Notes: generated by a model from the sequence alone, not told the origin. Counted from the first letter of the stretch, positions 32,566 through 42,290 are shown. The stretch is DNA of 64,000 nt from Aestuariivita sp. (GCF_021404545.1 NZ_JAAWWD010000037.1:1-64000); one strand, 5' to 3'. A program made the numbers and translations.

Positions 32566-34281
32566 TCAGCCAGAAATCAAACCCATGCTCTCCAGCTTCA
32601 GCAGAACCTGATGGGCGCAATTGTCGACATCGACATTTTCCGTCTCGACCCGCAATTCGGGATCTTCGGGCACATCATAGGGATCCGAGATCCCGGTGAA
32701 CTCCTTGATCTTGCCTTCGCGCGCCAACTTATAGAGGCCCTTTCGGTCGCGCCGCTCACATTCTTCGATGGATGTGGACACATGCACTTCCACGAAGGCT
32801 CCGAAGGTTTCGATATCTTCTCGCACGGCGCGGCGGGTGGTTGCATAGGGCGCAATCGGCGCACAGATCGCGATGCCGCCATTCTTGGTAATCTCTGAGG
32901 CGACATAGCCGATCCGGCGGATGTTGAGATCGCGGTGTTCTTTCGAAAAGCCCAGCTCGGAGCTGAGGTTTTTCCGAACGATATCGCCGTCCAGCAGCGT
33001 GACAGGGCGCCCACCCATTTCCATCAGCTTAACCATCAGCGCGTTCGCGATAGTCGATTTTCCCGATCCCGAAAACCCGGTAAAGAAGACGGTAAAACCT
33101 TGTTGGTTGCGCGGTGGCCGGGTGCGGCGCAGTTCGGCCACCACCTCCGGAAAGGAGAACCATTCGGGGATTTCCAGCCCTTCTTGCAACCGGCGGCGCA
33201 GTTCGGTGCCCGAGATGTTGAGGATGGTCACATCGTCTTTATCTGTGATCTCGTCCATCGGTTCGTACTGCGCGCGTTCCTGGACCCAGACCATGTGTTT
33301 GAAATCGACCATCTCGATGCCGATCTCGTCCTGGTATTTGCGGAACAGATCCTGCGCGTCGTAAGGTCCGTAAAAATCCTCTCCGGCCGAGTTCTTGCCC
33401 GGGCCTGCGTGATCGCGCCCGACGATGAAATGCGTGCACCCGTGGTTCTTGCGGATCAACCCGTGCCACACCGCCTCGCGCGGGCCGGCCATGCGCATCG
33501 CAAGGTTCAGCAGGCTCATCGTTGTGGTGGCGGCAGGGTATTTGTCCAGGACCGCCTCATAGCAGCGCACCCGGGTGAAATGATCCACATCGCCGGGTTT
33601 GGTCAGACCGACAACCGGATGGATCAGCAGGTTCGCCTGGGCTTCACGCGCGGCGCGAAAGGTCAGTTCCTGATGCGCGCGGTGCAGCGGGTTGCGGGTC
33701 TGGAAGGCCACGATCCGGCGCCAGCCCAGCTTGCGGAAATAGGCGCGCAGCTCGTTGGGCGTGTCACGGCGTCCACGAAAATCGTAATGGACAGGTTGCT
33801 GGATCCCGGTCACAGGTCCACCCAGATAGATCTTTCCCGCCTGGTTGTGCAGATAATTCACAGCCGGATGCGCGTCGTCATCGGCGCCAAACACGTTCTG
33901 GGCTTCGCGTGCCTTGTTGGGCACCCACCTGTCTGTGACCGTCATGGTCGCCAGTATCACGCCTTCCTGATCGCGCAGCGCGATATCCTCGCCCAGTTTC
34001 AGGCTATCGGCAAATTCCTCGCTGACATCGAGTGTGATCGGCATCGGCCAGAGCGATCCATCGGCCAGCCGCATGGTCTCGATCACGCCGTCATAATCCG
34101 CTTCACCCAGAAAACCCTTGAGCGGATAAAATCCGCCGTTCATCAAGAGCTCCAGATCGCAGATCTGTCGCGGGCTCAGATCGTGGCTCTTGAGATCGCC
34201 TGCTTCAACCTTCAGCTTTTGGGCGGACTCGTAAGAGACATAGAGCTCGGGGATCGGGGTGAGATTGCTCAACATCGTCAT
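32566..34281 (-). CDS. Bifunctional sulfate adenylyltransferase / adenylylsulfate kinase (PAPS synthase)
   Basis: 571 aa, sulfate activation to APS then PAPS in the cytoplasm. N-terminal Sat domain (about 1-385): GGFYPLKGFLGEADY, QTRNPLHRAHQELTFRAA (adenylyl-binding), FIVGRDHAGPGKN. C-terminal CysC (about 390-571): P-loop GFSGSGKSTIANAL, LDGDIVRKNLSSELGFSKEHRD. A fusion is common in alphaproteobacteria. Between ImuB-like genes it has no other sulfur gene near except a ferredoxin-containing cyclase; no cysDN present. The start is ATG 34281 or 34275. Confidence 0.95.
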   Translation of the reverse strand: MTMLSNLTPIPELYVSYESAQKLKVEAGDLKSHDLSPRQICDLELLMNGGFYPLKGFLGEADYDGVIETMRLADGSLWPMPITLDVSEEFADSLKLGEDIALRDQEGVILATMTVTDRWVPNKAREAQNVFGADDDAHPAVNYLHNQAGKIYLGGPVTGIQQPVHYDFRGRRDTPNELRAYFRKLGWRRIVAFQTRNPLHRAHQELTFRAAREAQANLLIHPVVGLTKPGDVDHFTRVRCYEAVLDKYPAATTTMSLLNLAMRMAGPREAVWHGLIRKNHGCTHFIVGRDHAGPGKNSAGEDFYGPYDAQDLFRKYQDEIGIEMVDFKHMVWVQERAQYEPMDEITDKDDVTILNISGTELRRRLQEGLEIPEWFSFPEVVAELRRTRPPRNQQGFTVFFTGFSGSGKSTIANALMVKLMEMGGRPVTLLDGDIVRKNLSSELGFSKEHRDLNIRRIGYVASEITKNGGIAICAPIAPYATTRRAVREDIETFGAFVEVHVSTSIEECERRDRKGLYKLAREGKIKEFTGISDPYDVPEDPELRVETENVDVDNCAHQVLLKLESMGLISG

Positions 34282-34486
34282 CAGCAGACTTTCAATTTGC
34301 TTTGTGAAAAAGACGGGTGTTCTTGCCGGTGTCGCGCTTTCCCATGAAAGGATGCCAATGTCTAGAATGCGACCTGCCGTTTCAGCAAAAAAGAGTGGCC
34401 GTGTCGCAATACATTCGCGTCAAAAACACCATGTTGCGCAAACAAGGGGTCCGCTACTCTGGAAGATGCCGACCTGAGCAGGCGTG

Positions 34487-36151
34487 TCAGGGGGCGGGCA
34501 GCGCGTCCAGCTCAGCCAAATCGACAACCGGCAAGGCGGCAACCGGCGCGCTGACGCCACGCAGCTCCAGTGTCACAAGCGGAAGGTCTGAAGGGTCAAG
34601 ACCGGCGGCGGCAAGCAAGGCCTCGGTGATCAAAAGGGGCACTGAAAGCTCCTTTGTCTTCGCCTCAAGCCGACTGGCGGTGTTGACCGCGTCTCCGATG
34701 ATCGTGCGGGGGGCGTGCCCGGCGCCGATCTCGCCCAGAACGATCTCGCCAAGATGCAGGCCGATGCCGACACGGACTGGATCTGATCCCTCGTCTTCCA
34801 GCGTTTCGTTGAATGCCAAAAGCGCCGAGAGGATGCCCTTGACCGCCTTTAGACCGGCCCGGGCCGAGCTCGCTTCATCGGCGGTCTCAAACACGGCGAG
34901 CAGACCGTCCCCCAGATATTTATCCACTGTGCCCCCCGCGCCGGTGATCGGCGGGACGATTGCATCAAAGAAGCGGTTAAGCAGAAACACCACGTCGTAA
35001 GGCAATTGTCCCGTGGTCCGGGCGGTAAAGCCGCGCATATCGAGAAACAGAATGGCCAGGCGCCGTTCCTCCCCCTGGCTGGCATGGGCGCGTTTGCGCC
35101 GCCCGTCGGGCTGAAACACCCGAAAAACCGTCAGCGGGCCCGCGGGCCGTATCTGACAGGCGAGCCGTGTGCCGACGCGCGCGCCCACGGCCGCAAGGCT
35201 GCGGGCCTCTGCCGGTCCCGGCGGGTGGAGATGATCGGCCCCACTTTCAATGACCACGCGGCAAGTGGTGCAGCGCCCCTTGCCGCCACACAAAGAGGTA
35301 TGAGGGATGCCATTGGCCTGCGACATCTCAAGCAGGGTCAACCCTTTGGGGGCCGCGATACCGGGCCCATCAACGTAAGAGATGCGCACAGACTGGCGCC
35401 GCCGCATCAGCCATCGCAGCGCATAGGCGGCCATGCTCAGCCCCAAAAGCAGCCAAAAGAGCTGTAGACCGTAATCCTTCCAGGCCACCATCGCGTCAAA
35501 GGCGGGGGCATCGGGCCAGTTATAGAGGGCCAGCAGACCCTGCACCCGATCTGGATCTGCGAAGGCTACTGTGATGCGCCGACCCTCGGTGACAAACCCC
35601 ACCATCGCAAAGGCGGGCACCAGCACCGCGAGCGCGATCAGCCAGGGCTGGGCGGCTCGCCACCAGGCCTTGGCCCTGAGCCAGATATGCAGTCCGATGC
35701 AGCCATGGATCCATACGAGCAAAAGAAGGGCGGTCTGCGTCCAGGCCGAACTGCTGCCCCAGATCAGCCCGATCAGATAGCCGTAATCGTCATTGACCCC
35801 GAAGATCTCATGCGCGCCGCGGGTAAAGATAATGTGGGTGATCAAAAACAGTGGGATTGTGAGCCCAAAGCCAAGCTGTATCGCCTCGCGCAGGGGCATC
35901 CGCAAGGTGCCACGTTGCGCCAGCCCGACCAGCGCCATCGCAGCATGTATGATCAGCGCGCTGTAAAGGATCACCGTGCCGGCCCCTGACCGTGTCACCA
36001 CCTGCCGGGCCTCCTGCATCGCCTCCATCGCGGCGGGCGAGGCAAGGCCCATCCCGATATTGAGGAAATGAAAAAGCGCATAGCCAAAAAGCACAAGGCC
36101 CGAGACGATGCGCAGCCGGGTGGCAAGGCTTCCCCGCCAGAGCGGGCTCAT
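34487..36151 (-). CDS. cyaC: Adenylate cyclase with diheme-like membrane anchor and 2Fe-2S ferredoxin domain (CyaC-like)
   Basis: A 554-aa protein (from ATG 36151; the track's TTG start adds 12 residues). Three parts: a six-helix membrane region (about 14-250) with histidines H28, H69, H106 and H149 in successive helices, the tetra-His diheme-B signature known from Sinorhizobium CyaC; a plant-type 2Fe-2S domain (about 255-345) with C288, C294, C297 and C332 (C-x5-C-x2-C...C); and a class III cyclase domain (about 362-510) with metal Asps D371 and D415, K411, D487, N490 and R494, all canonical for adenylate cyclases. Family knowledge: CyaC activity responds to quinone redox state. So this is a predicted redox-sensing cAMP synthase. 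Confidence 0.88.
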   Translation of the reverse strand: MSPLWRGSLATRLRIVSGLVLFGYALFHFLNIGMGLASPAAMEAMQEARQVVTRSGAGTVILYSALIIHAAMALVGLAQRGTLRMPLREAIQLGFGLTIPLFLITHIIFTRGAHEIFGVNDDYGYLIGLIWGSSSAWTQTALLLLVWIHGCIGLHIWLRAKAWWRAAQPWLIALAVLVPAFAMVGFVTEGRRITVAFADPDRVQGLLALYNWPDAPAFDAMVAWKDYGLQLFWLLLGLSMAAYALRWLMRRRQSVRISYVDGPGIAAPKGLTLLEMSQANGIPHTSLCGGKGRCTTCRVVIESGADHLHPPGPAEARSLAAVGARVGTRLACQIRPAGPLTVFRVFQPDGRRKRAHASQGEERRLAILFLDMRGFTARTTGQLPYDVVFLLNRFFDAIVPPITGAGGTVDKYLGDGLLAVFETADEASSARAGLKAVKGILSALLAFNETLEDEGSDPVRVGIGLHLGEIVLGEIGAGHAPRTIIGDAVNTASRLEAKTKELSVPLLITEALLAAAGLDPSDLPLVTLELRGVSAPVAALPVVDLAELDALPAP

Positions 36152-36314
36152 CTGTCGTGGCTCGGGTCGAAGAGGCGCATGGCGCAACTGTGTGCTGCGC
36201 CTCGGGCGGGGTCAAGCACCACGCTTGCACCACCCCTCGGTCGCCCGGGCCGGGCCAGAGGGGTCGCGACCCGATGGGCAAAGTCGATCCGCCAGACGCG
36301 GTCGGCGACCCAGA

Positions 36315-37280
36315 TCACTCGGCGGCGAGTTCGGCGGCGTCGCTTTGTTCGGCCAGAAACCGCTCTGCCTCCAGGGCTGCCATGCAGCCCATGCCGGCGC
36401 TGGTGACGGCTTGGCGGTATTTGTGATCGGTCAGATCTCCGGCGGCAAAGACACCGGGGATGGAGGTTTCGGTGCTGTCGGGCTTGGTCACCACATAGCC
36501 GCCCATATGGGTTTCCAGCGTGTCCTTAACCAACTCGTTGGCGGGCGCGTGGCCGATGGCGATAAAGACGCCTTTGGCGGGGATATCGGTGATCTCTCCG
36601 GTCTTGGTGTGGCGGACCTTGACGCCTTCGACGCCGAGAGGATTGTCGGTGCCGTACACCTCGTCCAGCTCGTGAAACCACAGCGGCTCGATCTTGGGGT
36701 TCTTCATCAAACGGTCGATCAGGATCGCCTCGGCACGCAGTTCGTCGCGCCGATGGATCAGCGTGACCTTGGAGGCGAAATTGGTCAAAAACAGCGCCTC
36801 TTCCACAGCGGTGTTGCCGCCGCCAACCACGACGATCTCCTGGCCGCGATAGAAAAACCCATCGCAGGTGGCACAGGCGCTGACGCCAAAGCCCTTGAAC
36901 TTTTCTTCGGTCTCAAGCCCCAGCCATTTGGCGCGCGCACCAGTGCACAGGATCACCGCATCGGCTACATATTCGGTGCCGCTGTCGGATTGGCACACGA
37001 AGGGGCGCGTGGAGAAATCAATCGAGGTGATGATGTCGCCGATCACCTCGCAGCCCATCGCTTTGGCATGCGCCTCCATCCGGACCATCAGATCGGGGCC
37101 CTGCACCTCGGTATCGCCGGGCCAGTTCTCGACCTCGGTCGTGGTGGTCAGCTGCCCGCCGGGTTCGATCCCCTGCACCAGAATCGGCTCCAGCATCGCG
37201 CGGCTGGCATAAACCGCGGCGGTATATCCAGCCGGACCTGATCCGATGATCAAAACCTTGGTGTGGCGCGTCGTGCTCAT
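36315..37280 (-). CDS. trxB: Thioredoxin-disulfide reductase
   Basis: 321 aa, FAD flavoenzyme that transfers electrons from NADPH to thioredoxin. Start ATG 37280 (MSTTRHTKVLIIGSGPAGYTAAVYASRA) is used; the track's 84 extra residues are non-coding. Motifs: FAD-binding GSGPAGYTAA (about 13-22), redox-active CATCDG (about 140-145), NADPH-binding GGGNTAVEEA (about 158-167), and GVFAAGDLTDHKYRQAV. Divergent from the Lrp gene. Confidence 0.96.
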   Translation of the reverse strand: MSTTRHTKVLIIGSGPAGYTAAVYASRAMLEPILVQGIEPGGQLTTTTEVENWPGDTEVQGPDLMVRMEAHAKAMGCEVIGDIITSIDFSTRPFVCQSDSGTEYVADAVILCTGARAKWLGLETEEKFKGFGVSACATCDGFFYRGQEIVVVGGGNTAVEEALFLTNFASKVTLIHRRDELRAEAILIDRLMKNPKIEPLWFHELDEVYGTDNPLGVEGVKVRHTKTGEITDIPAKGVFIAIGHAPANELVKDTLETHMGGYVVTKPDSTETSIPGVFAAGDLTDHKYRQAVTSAGMGCMAALEAERFLAEQSDAAELAAE

Positions 37281-37390
37281 GATCTGTCCCCAGTTTCCGC
37301 GCAGCGATTCCACACCGCTGCGGGTCTTGGATATAACCGTCACTGCGGCACGCTTAAACCCCTTGCAGTATCGGATCGCTCGCCTGTGAA

Positions 37391-37400
37391 CTGTGCACAG
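37391..37400. promoter_or_regulatory. CTGTGCACAG palindrome in the trxB–lrp divergent region
   Basis: A perfect 10-bp palindrome flanked by GTGAA...AGTGAAC, in the 217-bp region shared by trxB (minus) and the Lrp-family gene (plus). A binding site is possible; the binder is unknown. The two flanking GAAC words are 12 bp apart and so not a LexA box. Confidence 0.3.
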
Positions 37401-37445
37401 AGTGAACAGTATCAATTCATAATGTTGCGCATCGGTGAAACAATA

Positions 37446-37473
37446 TTGCGCGTACCCGCGGCGCTGATATAAG
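37446..37473 (+). promoter_or_regulatory. Promoter of the Lrp-family gene
   Basis: TTGCGC (37446-37451), 16 bp and TATAAG (37468-37473) form a reasonable vegetative promoter 25 bp before the ATG at 37498, which has GGGGGAG as ribosome site. Confidence 0.5.
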
Positions 37474-37497
37474 AATCGCGAAGCCGGGGGAGCGCAT

Positions 37498-37998
37498 ATG
37501 GCGACGACGAAACTCGATGATATCGACCGCAAAATCCTTACGGAACTTCAGGCCGATGGCCGAATGACCAATGTCGAACTGGCCAAGCGCGTCGGCATCT
37601 CGGCGCCACCCTGCCTGCGCCGCGTGCGCACGCTGGAGGAGGCCGGGTATATCCGCGGCTATCACGCCGATGTCGATGCGCGCGAGCTGGGGTTCGAGGT
37701 GCAGGTCTTTGCCATGGTCGGTCTGCAAAGCCAGGCCCAGGCCGATCTCAACGCATTCGAGGGCGCCTGCCGGGGCTGGTCGCTGGTGCGCGAGTGCCAC
37801 ATGCTCAACGGCGAGGTGGATTTCATCCTCAAATGCGTGGCGCCGGATCTGTCGAGCTTTCAGAATTTCCTGACCGGAGAGCTTTTGACCACACCGAATG
37901 TGGCCAGCGTCAAGACCTCGCTGGTGATCCGTGCGGCCAAGGATGATCCGGGCGTGCCCTTTGACGTCCTCGAAGACCGGCTGAGCCGTCAGGCTTAG
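37498..37998 (+). CDS. Lrp/AsnC family transcriptional regulator
   Basis: 166 aa. N-terminal HTH (about 7-60): DIDRKILTELQADGRMTNVELAKRVGISAPPCLRRVRTLEEAGYI, and a C-terminal ligand-binding RAM domain (about 70-150) with VQVFAMVGLQ and CHMLNGEVDFILKCV. Typical of feast/famine regulators that sense an amino acid. It is divergent from trxB; a role there is only positional. The stop overlaps the convergent Hint gene by 4 nt. Confidence 0.95.
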   Translation: MATTKLDDIDRKILTELQADGRMTNVELAKRVGISAPPCLRRVRTLEEAGYIRGYHADVDARELGFEVQVFAMVGLQSQAQADLNAFEGACRGWSLVRECHMLNGEVDFILKCVAPDLSSFQNFLTGELLTTPNVASVKTSLVIRAAKDDPGVPFDVLEDRLSRQA

Positions 37999-38747
37999 GC
38001 AGCGCTGGCATCCTCGGTCGGCGGCTCAGGTTCTCGCGGCTGCACCATCAGGCCGAAATCGGCGACATGGTCGATCTGCGGGAAAAGCTTGAGGAAAAGA
38101 TCACGCATCGCGGGCCTCATTTCGCTGAGCGCGCCATGGCCCGGATGGTAGGTCTCGAAATCCAGACCTCCGACCCGGATCAGAGCATGGTCCTTCAGGC
38201 ACAGATGGAACATCTCGACGGGGGAAGGAGGGGTGATCCGCGCCACCTGCACGCCGTCTTCAAAGGCCGCGAGCGAGCAGAGCCCTTGTCCCGACCGGCC
38301 GGGAACGCGTGCCGAAGGACCCGCGATCATCGGGGAGATTGGCCGCGCCAGGCCAAAGGCATCTGTCATCACCCGATAAAGCGGAACGGACCGTAAACGC
38401 GCCGAAGGATCGACAGGCACCAGTGTCGTGGTGCCGATCCAGGTCACGGCCTGCCCGGTCCCGTCCGAGGTCAGAACCTTGTCGCCGGGCAGCAGATCTT
38501 CGATCGCGGTCGGTCCGGTGTCGGTATCGATCAGCGTCCCGCGGGCAAAGGCGCAGAATGCCGCTTCGAACACCGCATGGGCGGGAATCAGAAAGCGCGT
38601 GTCCTGAATATCGCCACGCGTATCCATCCAGGTCGCGCGGCAGGGTCGCAGCTGTGGCCGTTTGCCGCCGGGCATCTGTTCCATCAACCGGGCGATATCC
38701 AAGCGATCAGCCTCGGCTGGGCGCGTTGGGGTGGGGCTCCAATTCAT
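37995..38747 (-). CDS. Hint-domain (hedgehog/intein-like) protein
   Basis: About 250 aa from ATG 38747, chosen for the AAGGG about 8 nt upstream; the track's 38798 start is a TTG, and the frame is open to a TGA near 38893, so a longer N-terminus cannot be excluded. The Hint core begins at FCAFARGTLIDTDTGPTAIEDLLPGDKVLTSDG, with the catalytic Cys in FCAF (about residue 64) and the GT-x-I and PGD-x-V-x-T-x-D-G turns. Such roseobacter Hint proteins may self-process; the target is unknown. Convergent with the Lrp gene. Confidence 0.85.
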   Translation of the reverse strand: MNWSPTPTRPAEADRLDIARLMEQMPGGKRPQLRPCRATWMDTRGDIQDTRFLIPAHAVFEAAFCAFARGTLIDTDTGPTAIEDLLPGDKVLTSDGTGQAVTWIGTTTLVPVDPSARLRSVPLYRVMTDAFGLARPISPMIAGPSARVPGRSGQGLCSLAAFEDGVQVARITPPSPVEMFHLCLKDHALIRVGGLDFETYHPGHGALSEMRPAMRDLFLKLFPQIDHVADFGLMVQPREPEPPTEDASAA

Positions 38748-39059
38748 CACGTCTACCCTTTGAACCAGGGTCACATCCGCGTCGGCCCCCACCGACAACG
38801 ACAGATGGACATTTCCATCTAACGAAGGTGCTAATGGCGTGATTTCCGGCTGATTGTCAAAAAATCGCGCACATTTGATGGGTCATCGGGATCAGTCCGG
38901 GTCCGAGCCGACGGATTGTTTTGTCAATATCCACCAATCCTGCCACATTTTGATTCGCAGATCTTGTGTCCCGGCCGCAAAACCCCCGCATCGGAACGCG
39001 GATCGGGAGGTGCCCTTGCCCCACAGGAGGGCAGGCGCGCGGATTTCCCGCCCAAGCGG
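38748..39059. other. Intergenic region
   Basis: Between the Hint-gene start and the small minus-strand ORF. The 209-aa plus-strand ORF (38854-39483) spans it but has no family likeness, is Arg-rich and overlaps the well-supported small minus gene, so it was not called. The Hint-gene promoter should lie near 38800-38950. Confidence 0.4.
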
Positions 39060-39212
39060 TCAGCCGGTCTTGATCCGCGGCGTCTGCGATGCAGCTTCGT
39101 CGCGGCGCGCAATCATTTTGCGGCGCGTGCTACCACGGGTCCACGGCATCTGGGTTTCGCTGGCGTTCGTCGATGCGATTACCGATTTGATAAAGCGGTT
39201 TCGTACGGTCAT
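39060..39212 (-). CDS. Small basic hypothetical protein (50 aa)
   Basis: A short ORF (MTVRNRFIKSVIASTNASETQMPWTRG...) ending at 39060. CAGGAGACAGACC directly before ATG 39212 gives an excellent Shine-Dalgarno, which is the main evidence. The product is Arg/Lys-rich with no membrane segment. I have a recollection of similar short roseobacter proteins, but cannot verify it. The track hides it inside an 86-aa ORF. Confidence 0.6.
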   Translation of the reverse strand: MTVRNRFIKSVIASTNASETQMPWTRGSTRRKMIARRDEAASQTPRIKTG

Positions 39213-39502
39213 GGTCTGTCTCCTGCCTCTGTCCGGTTTTCCGGCGCGTTTTTTGTCTGCTCCGATCCAGAATGATCGGTGTTTTGGGCCGCGGTTGGGC
39301 CGAATTGGGAAACCCCTCACGATAGAGGCACGGCTGATCAGGGCAATTGGGGCAAACTGGCCATGCCGGTCAAAGGCCTGTAAAAACCGTCAATCGCGGC
39401 AATGCATGAACAATCCAACCGGGCTGCGCGGCATTGTTTCTGTCAGATTGTGGCGTCTTGACGACGGGCCTGCCGCATTCTGAGCCGGTGCGCGGGATCG
39501 CC
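39213..39502. other. Intergenic region
   Basis: 290 bp between the small ORF and the pgeF stop. No gene with support, and no clear terminator or promoter pair was recognised apart from the region upstream of the small ORF. Confidence 0.4.
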
Positions 39503-40258
39503 CTAAAGCCGGATGGCCGAAATCAGCCGCCCGTAATCGGCCTCTTGGTCGTGTCGGCTGCGACGATAGGAGAAAAAGCGCGCCGGGTCGGAATATGTGC
39601 AATGGCCGGTCCAGACCGCCGCACCGACCCCGGCGCGGCGCAACCGGTGCAAGCCAAAGGAGGGCAGATCGAACTGATACCGATCGCCCTGACCATTTGC
39701 GAAAAAACGCGCGTTATCGGGATCGCCGTCCAGGAACTCATCGAGAAATTCGGGACCCACCTCATAGGCACGCTGGCTGATTGACGGCCCGATGACGGCT
39801 GTGATTTGAGACCTGTTGGCGCCCAGGGCCTCCATCGCGTCCAATGTCGATTCGAGCACGCCATCGAGCGTGCCGCGCCATCCGGCATGTGCGGCGCCGA
39901 TGACCCCGGCCTGGGCATCGGCAAACAGAACCGGCTGGCAATCTGCTGTCAGAACACTCAGCGCCAGGCCGGGCAGCCTGGTCACCAGCGCATCCGCTTG
40001 ATCTCGGTCCTGATCGGGTGCCGTTACTGTCACCACATGCGCTGAATGCACCTGATGAACGCCCAGCAGGGCCTCGCGGTCCAGGTCCATCGCGTCGGCA
40101 ACCCGCGCACGGTTGATGCCCACGATTTCGGCCTGATCAGAGGAGCCCGCACCACAGTTCAGACCTGCGAACACCCCGCTGGAGGCGCCGCCCTTGCGGG
40201 TGAAAAACCCATGCCTAAGCGGGGCGAGGTGGTCGGAGGTGAGAATCTCAAGCGTCAT
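39503..40258 (-). CDS. pgeF: Peptidoglycan editing factor PgeF (laccase-domain protein)
   Basis: 251 aa, cytoplasmic enzyme (YfiH/DUF152) that removes misincorporated amino acids from cell-wall precursors. Metal/catalytic motifs: DQDRDQADALVT, LTADCQPVLFAD (Cys, about 100-111), and AAHAGWRGTLDGVLE (His, about 118-132). Start overlaps the midA stop by ATGA. Third gene of the lgt–midA–pgeF operon. Confidence 0.93.
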   Translation of the reverse strand: MTLEILTSDHLAPLRHGFFTRKGGASSGVFAGLNCGAGSSDQAEIVGINRARVADAMDLDREALLGVHQVHSAHVVTVTAPDQDRDQADALVTRLPGLALSVLTADCQPVLFADAQAGVIGAAHAGWRGTLDGVLESTLDAMEALGANRSQITAVIGPSISQRAYEVGPEFLDEFLDGDPDNARFFANGQGDRYQFDLPSFGLHRLRRAGVGAAVWTGHCTYSDPARFFSYRRSRHDQEADYGRLISAIRL

Positions 40259-41316
40259 ATGTCCAATCCGGGTGGCGGCGCCTGACCTTCGGGGAAAAGC
40301 CCAATCACCTTGAACAGGTTTCCCATTTCCTCAGGGTGCGTCAACCGGCGATGTGCGGCAATCAGGTTGTCGAGCGGGTTGCCGGTCAGATGTTGGGCCA
40401 GCGATCGGGCCCGATGCGTGATGCCGAGGCGTTCCAGAAAGACGCCTTGTGTGGTCAGCCGGGTATGGGCGCACGGGGCGGCCTGCGCGATCGCCTCGAA
40501 ATCCACATGAGCGGTGAGATCGGCAGCACCGGGCGTCTTGAGCGGGTCCACCGGTTTATGGTCGCGCAGCGCCTGCAACGTGTCCCCCAAAGAGCGCCAG
40601 TCGCCATAATCCACGATCAGCGCCGCGCCGCCGTGCACTGCGATTCGCTGGCCGATGGCGTCAATGGCCGGGGCCAGGGCAGAGCAGTGTTCGATAAGAT
40701 CGCCATCGGTTGTGTCGTCAAGCCGGTGTGCGAGCGCGGGTTGCGGCTGTGCGGGTCCCAAACCGAACCGCAGCGCGTCGCCTGCCACCCCGACCTGCCG
40801 TTCCCGCCACATCCGGCCGTCCCGCTGAAACTGCCGGATCGGCAGGGCGTCGAAAAACTCGTTCGCAATGAAAAAGAGCGGTGCGTCGTCAGGCAGATCG
40901 CCCAGGCTTTCGATCCAGTGAGGGGCGTAGCCGCCAAGCATGTCGGCCTGAGGGGTGCGCAAGGTGGGGGATGCCTCCAGCAGCACCAACTGGGCCGCTT
41001 CGACAAACCCCGGCACGGCGCGCGCGGCGCGCAGGGCATCGGCCATCAGGGTGCCGCGCCCGGGGCCGGCCTCGGCCAGGATAATCCGCTGGGGGCGGCC
41101 CTGTGCGACCCAGCTCTGGGCGAGGCCGAGGCCCAAAAGCTCTCCGAAAATCTGACTGATTTCCGGTGCGGTGATGAAATCCCCCTCCGCCCCCAGAGGG
41201 TCGCGGGTGGCGTAATAGCCGAATGCCGGATGCAGCAGACAGTCCGCCATGTACTCAGCGACGGTTATGGGGCCTTGCGCTGTGATCCGCGCGACCAGCA
41301 GATCAAGCAGGCTCAT
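40255..41316 (-). CDS. MidA/NDUFAF7-family SAM-dependent methyltransferase
   Basis: 353 aa. Seen: [48 protein letters not shown] at about 18-65, and [17 protein letters not shown] (about 81-97, the SAM-binding glycine motif). Mitochondrial NDUFAF7 methylates a complex-I subunit; bacterial members may act similarly. Lies between lgt and pgeF with 4-nt overlaps on both sides. Confidence 0.92.
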   Translation of the reverse strand: MSLLDLLVARITAQGPITVAEYMADCLLHPAFGYYATRDPLGAEGDFITAPEISQIFGELLGLGLAQSWVAQGRPQRIILAEAGPGRGTLMADALRAARAVPGFVEAAQLVLLEASPTLRTPQADMLGGYAPHWIESLGDLPDDAPLFFIANEFFDALPIRQFQRDGRMWRERQVGVAGDALRFGLGPAQPQPALAHRLDDTTDGDLIEHCSALAPAIDAIGQRIAVHGGAALIVDYGDWRSLGDTLQALRDHKPVDPLKTPGAADLTAHVDFEAIAQAAPCAHTRLTTQGVFLERLGITHRARSLAQHLTGNPLDNLIAAHRRLTHPEEMGNLFKVIGLFPEGQAPPPGLDI

Positions 41317-42197
41317 GTCCGTACTCGGGCCGTCCGGATCAGCCAGACGCCCAAGAGGATCATCGGCACTGACAAAAGTTGCCCCATTGTCAGACCCCAG
41401 CCTCCGGCATGCAGCGCAAGCCCCAGCGGATTGCCCGCAGAGACGAATTGCGCATCGGGCTGGCGCACGAACTCAACCGCGAACCGCGCGGCGCCGTAGC
41501 CGACGAAAAAGACCCCTGCGATCAGCCCGGGACGCTGGAGCGCGCCGTGCCGCCACGCCAGCCAGACCAGCAAAGCGCCCAGTATCAACCCTTCGAGCAG
41601 CGCCTCATAGAGCTGTGACGGGTGGCGGGCACAGAGCGTCATCACTCCCGGGCAATCCTGGGCCGCCTGGCCGGGAAAGACAACGCCCCAGGGCAGCTGG
41701 GTGGGACGGCCCCAAAGTTCGGCATTGATGAAATTTGCAAGGCGCCCGAAAAAGATGCCAGGGGCCACGACCAGGGCAATCAGATCCGCAGCACTACGGC
41801 GTGGGATGCGGTAGCGCGCGGTATAGGCATAGCCCGCCAGAACGACACCCAAGAGCCCGCCGTGAAAGGCCATGCCGCCTTGCCAGATCATCGGAATCTG
41901 TCCGGGGTTCTGAAGATAGAAACCCGGCTGATAGAACAGGACAAACCCCAACCGACCGCCCAGAATGATCCCGAGAATAGCCCAGGTCAGGAAATCGTCC
42001 ACCTGCTCTTTGGTCATGGGTGCCGTCTGTGCGGGCCAAAGGGCCGGGGATCTGACCGCGCGCACGGCGATCCACCAGGCCAGCAGGATGCCTGCGATAT
42101 AGGCCAGCGCGTACCAGCGCAGCGCGAACTCAAAACCGCCGATAGAGATCGAAAAGAGCTCGGGCGCGATATCGGGGAAAGACAGGACAGCGTGCAT
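41313..42197 (-). CDS. lgt: Phosphatidylglycerol–prolipoprotein diacylglyceryl transferase
   Basis: About 294 aa from ATG 42197 ([17 protein letters not shown]); the track's 42206 start adds three residues. Membrane enzyme that attaches diacylglycerol to the lipobox cysteine, first step of lipoprotein maturation. Multiple hydrophobic segments and the Lgt signature [16 protein letters not shown] (about 153-168) are visible. First gene of the operon. Confidence 0.95.
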   Translation of the reverse strand: MHAVLSFPDIAPELFSISIGGFEFALRWYALAYIAGILLAWWIAVRAVRSPALWPAQTAPMTKEQVDDFLTWAILGIILGGRLGFVLFYQPGFYLQNPGQIPMIWQGGMAFHGGLLGVVLAGYAYTARYRIPRRSAADLIALVVAPGIFFGRLANFINAELWGRPTQLPWGVVFPGQAAQDCPGVMTLCARHPSQLYEALLEGLILGALLVWLAWRHGALQRPGLIAGVFFVGYGAARFAVEFVRQPDAQFVSAGNPLGLALHAGGWGLTMGQLLSVPMILLGVWLIRTARVRT

Positions 42198-42290
42198 GGA
42201 CGCCACTCAACAGAGGTCCCGGGCGAAGTCAACCTTGCCTCGGCGGCTGGTGATGCCCATATAGATGGCGACGCGAAGGAGGTTTCTGTC

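Noticed and set aside
37388-37407. GAAC-N12-GAAC in the trxB–lrp region as a LexA box
   Set aside because: The spacing is 12, not 7. The two exact boxes in the window show N7.
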